Below, in pieces: positions 61,954 through 64,000 of a stretch of 64,000 nucleotides of DNA. The notes beneath the pieces were generated by a model. It did not search any database and was not told the origin of the DNA. It saw only the letters and a list, made by a program, of their open reading frames with translations. Positions within the stretch are counted from its first letter, which is position 1. Each line of letters starts with the position of its first letter. Position numbers and translations under genes: made by a program. Origin of the DNA: Spirochaetales bacterium (GTDB lineage: Bacteria > Spirochaetota > Spirochaetia > CADAEX01). The stretch spans positions 1-64,000 of the forward strand of contig JACKPD010000005.1 of assembly GCA_024233785.1 (NCBI GenBank). Direction: 5' to 3'.

Positions 61954-64000
61954 TTATTTCTCCGGGAAAAGCCACCCCCTGGGCTGTTTCTTCTCCCGGA
62001 ATTTCCGTGAAAATCACGTTTTTCTCTATGATCCCTTGAATCACCATCTCCCTGCGGATGGGAAGCAGACAGTCTTCTTTTACTTGCTGCTTCCGGATCA
62101 ACTGCATCAATATGGCTGAGGTTGAGTCTGCCCATCCTGTCAACTTCCATAAGTTTAACAAGAAGTTCCTGATTTTCACTAACAACATCTGTTACAGCAT
62201 TTACATGATCAAAAGAGAGCTTTGAAATATGACAAAGTCCTTCTTTGCCCGGAAGTATTTCAACAAAGGCCCCGAATTCCATGACTTTCTTGACTATACC
62301 TTTATATATCTTTCCCGGTTCAGGTTCTTCAATTACTGAAAGGATAAGCTGTTTAGCTTCTTCAGCTTTTTCTTTATTTTTACCGAAAATTATAATTTTA
62401 CCCTTATCATCAATATTAACAGTGGATTCTGATTTTTCTGAAATACCTTTGATTGTTTTCCCGCCTGTACCGATTACAGCGCCTATTTTATCGGCATCTA
62501 CTGTCATGGTAAGGATTTGAGGAGCAAGCTCGGAAATTTCCGCTCTTTCTTTTGACAGGGTCGCATTCATTATACCAAGAATATGCAGACGGCCTACTCT
62601 GGCCTGCTCAAGGGCTCTTTTCATAAGATCTGATGTTACATTGGATATTTTAATATCCATCTGGAAAGCGGTTATACCGTCTTCTGTCCCTGCAACTTTA
62701 AAATCCATGTCCCCGAAATGGTCTTCTTCTCCCAGAATATCGCTTAATATTTCAGTTTTACCGTCTTCAGAGATAAGCCCCATTGCGATACCTGCGACCG
62801 GCTTCTTTATCGGAACACCCGCATCAAGTAAAGCAAGAGTACTTCCGCAGACTGTCGCCATGGAAGATGAACCGTTGGATTCCAGTATTTCAGAAACAAC
62901 CCTTATAGTGTACGGGAATTTTTCTTTTTCAGGAACAACTGCGGAAATAGCCCTCATTGCAAGATGCCCATGGCCTATTTCCCTTCTTCCTGTAGAAAGG
63001 TTTCCCTTTTCTCCTACGCTGAAAGGAGGAAAATTATAATGGAGCATAAAATTATTATAATGCTTGTCCCCGTCTATATCGTCAAACATCTGTTCATCGG
63101 AAACAGTACCAAGTGTTGTTACCGCAAGAGCCTGTGTTTCACCCCTTGTAAAAAGGGCAGAACCATGTGTTCTTGAAAGAACTCCTACTTCACATTCAAT
63201 TGGTCTTATCTGATCGGTTTTTCTGCCGTCAGATCTTTTATTTTCCTTTATAATTGCCTCTCGCAGTATTTTATATTCAAGATCTTCAATTACTTTTGAA
63301 ATTCCTGATTTAAGAGCTGCCTGTTCATCCGGATATTTTTCTTCAAAATATTTCAGAGTTGTACTTTTTACAGCGCTTTTAGCTTTGTTCCTCTCAATTT
63401 TGCCCGCAAGAAAACAAGCAGTAAGATACTTATCATGAGCAAAATCCCAGACTTCACTGTATAAAGGAAAATCATTTTTTTCTGATTTCAGCAGTGCTTT
63501 TTCCTTGCCGGCAATTGAAGCAAGTTCTTTCTGTGCATCGCATATTATCTTTATATATTCGCTGGCTTTATCAATTGCCTGAATCATTAGATCCTCAGAA
63601 ACCTCGTGTGCTCCGCCTTCAACCATGGTAATACCGTCAGAAGTGCCTGCTACAATAATTTCAAGCTTGCTTTCAGCTATCTGCTGAAAGGTAGGATTGA
63701 CAATAAATTCATCATTAAAATAACACATTCTTACAGAACCGACAGGCCCGTTAAACGGTATATCTGAAACAACAACAGCCGCGGAAGCAGCAATCATTGC
63801 AACAATGTCTGGTGGATTTATCTGATCAGATGAAAGTACGGTCGGGACTATCTGAATATCCCTTTTGAATTCCTTGTAAAAGAGTGGTCTCATTGGTCTG
63901 TCAATCAATCTTGATACAAGTATTTCCTTATCCTTAGGCCTTCCTTCTCTTTTAAGAAATCCGCCCGGGATTTTGCCTGCTGCATAGTATTTTTCGTTAT
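61950..64000 (-). CDS. pnp: Polyribonucleotide nucleotidyltransferase, N-terminus beyond window
   Basis: 3'-5' phosphorolytic exoribonuclease. The minus-strand frame is open to the window edge and reads [18 protein letters not shown] then [10 protein letters not shown], so about 60-70 N-terminal residues are missing. Present are both RNase PH domains (catalytic [20 protein letters not shown], core visible), the KH domain ([16 protein letters not shown]), the S1 domain ([29 protein letters not shown], core) and a Arg/Gly/Ser-rich tail ([16 protein letters not shown]). Its stop is overlapped by the M16 TTG start. It heads the minus-strand run as far as it can be seen. Confidence 0.97.
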   Translation of the reverse strand, partial: NEKYYAAGKIPGGFLKREGRPKDKEILVSRLIDRPMRPLFYKEFKRDIQIVPTVLSSDQINPPDIVAMIAASAAVVVSDIPFNGPVGSVRMCYFNDEFIVNPTFQQIAESKLEIIVAGTSDGITMVEGGAHEVSEDLMIQAIDKASEYIKIICDAQKELASIAGKEKALLKSEKNDFPLYSEVWDFAHDKYLTACFLAGKIERNKAKSAVKSTTLKYFEEKYPDEQAALKSGISKVIEDLEYKILREAIIKENKRSDGRKTDQIRPIECEVGVLSRTHGSALFTRGETQALAVTTLGTVSDEQMFDDIDGDKHYNNFMLHYNFPPFSVGEKGNLSTGRREIGHGHLAMRAISAVVPEKEKFPYTIRVVSEILESNGSSSMATVCGSTLALLDAGVPIKKPVAGIAMGLISEDGKTEILSDILGEEDHFGDMDFKVAGTEDGITAFQMDIKISNVTSDLMKRALEQARVGRLHILGIMNATLSKERAEISELAPQILTMTVDADKIGAVIGTGGKTIKGISEKSESTVNIDDKGKIIIFGKNKEKAEEAKQLILSVIEEPEPGKIYKGIVKKVMEFGAFVEILPGKEGLCHISKLSFDHVNAVTDVVSENQELLVKLMEVDRMGRLNLSHIDAVDPEAASKRRLSASHPQGDGDSRDHREKRDFHGNSGRRNSPGGGFSRRNN

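Overview
The window looks like chromosomal housekeeping sequence from a free-living or commensal spirochaete (phylum Spirochaetota). The clearest sign is the roughly 895-residue GreA protein (49409..52096), in which a normal GreA sits at the end of a very long helical extension; I know this architecture from Borrelia, Treponema and relatives. A second sign is the order murG-cvpA-holB-histidine kinase-NtrC-type regulator (17005..22370), which resembles from memory the Borrelia murG/cvpA/hk2/rrp2 region. Two Lpt permeases, MurJ, many lipoproteins and periplasmic-type TPR/HEAT proteins fit a diderm cell. I see no rRNA, tRNA, CRISPR array, transposon or prophage gene. Genes are tightly packed, often with 4-nt ATGA or TTGA stop/start overlaps.

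Layout. 1-5.4 kb: phosphoketolase, a two-module AAA ATPase, RNase HI and a lipoprotein. 5.6-10.9 kb (+): ComM, HtrA protease, UvrB and an SH3 lipoprotein. 10.95-14.95 kb (-): a thiamine importer thiBPQ behind a TPP riboswitch and a strong promoter, then an MFS exporter and an unknown exported protein. 17-22.4 kb (+): murG, cvpA, holB, histidine kinase and sigma-54 response regulator. 22.4-24.6 kb (-): aspartokinase plus a DapF-like protein without the expected catalytic cysteines. 24.7-27.9 kb (+): purine nucleoside phosphorylase and a JAMM-domain/DinG helicase fusion. 27.9-32.3 kb: groES (-), a sigma-70-family sigma factor (+) and pyruvate phosphate dikinase (+).

32.4-44.4 kb: an HhH-GPD glycosylase, then on the minus strand a CHASE2 adenylate cyclase group and the run recA-folK-scpA-scpB-rluB-cmk-rpsA-orphan sigma-54 activator-TPR protein. 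44.5-53.8 kb: exported proteins, dtd, two TPR envelope proteins, rpe, and a (+) operon of TPR protein, giant GreA and VWA protein. 53.8-64 kb (-): pnp (cut by the window end), M16 peptidase, dut, lptF, lptG, tgt, murJ and a HEAT-repeat protein.

The most interesting signal is regulatory. The sigma-70-family gene at 28577 is preceded by a near-consensus sigma-54 promoter (28531..28547) with a leader of about 19 nt carrying a good ribosome binding site. The window also encodes two sigma-54 activators, one in the hk2/rrp2-like cluster. Together they suggest a sigma-54 to alternative-sigma cascade like Borrelia Rrp2-RpoN-RpoS. Other items to check are the JAMM-DinG fusion, the DapF-like protein, a folK frame with no ATG/GTG/TTG start, a G9 tract inside the VWA gene, several promoters placed so close to start codons that the mRNAs would be leaderless, and an attenuator-like hairpin at the predicted start of the cyclase transcript.
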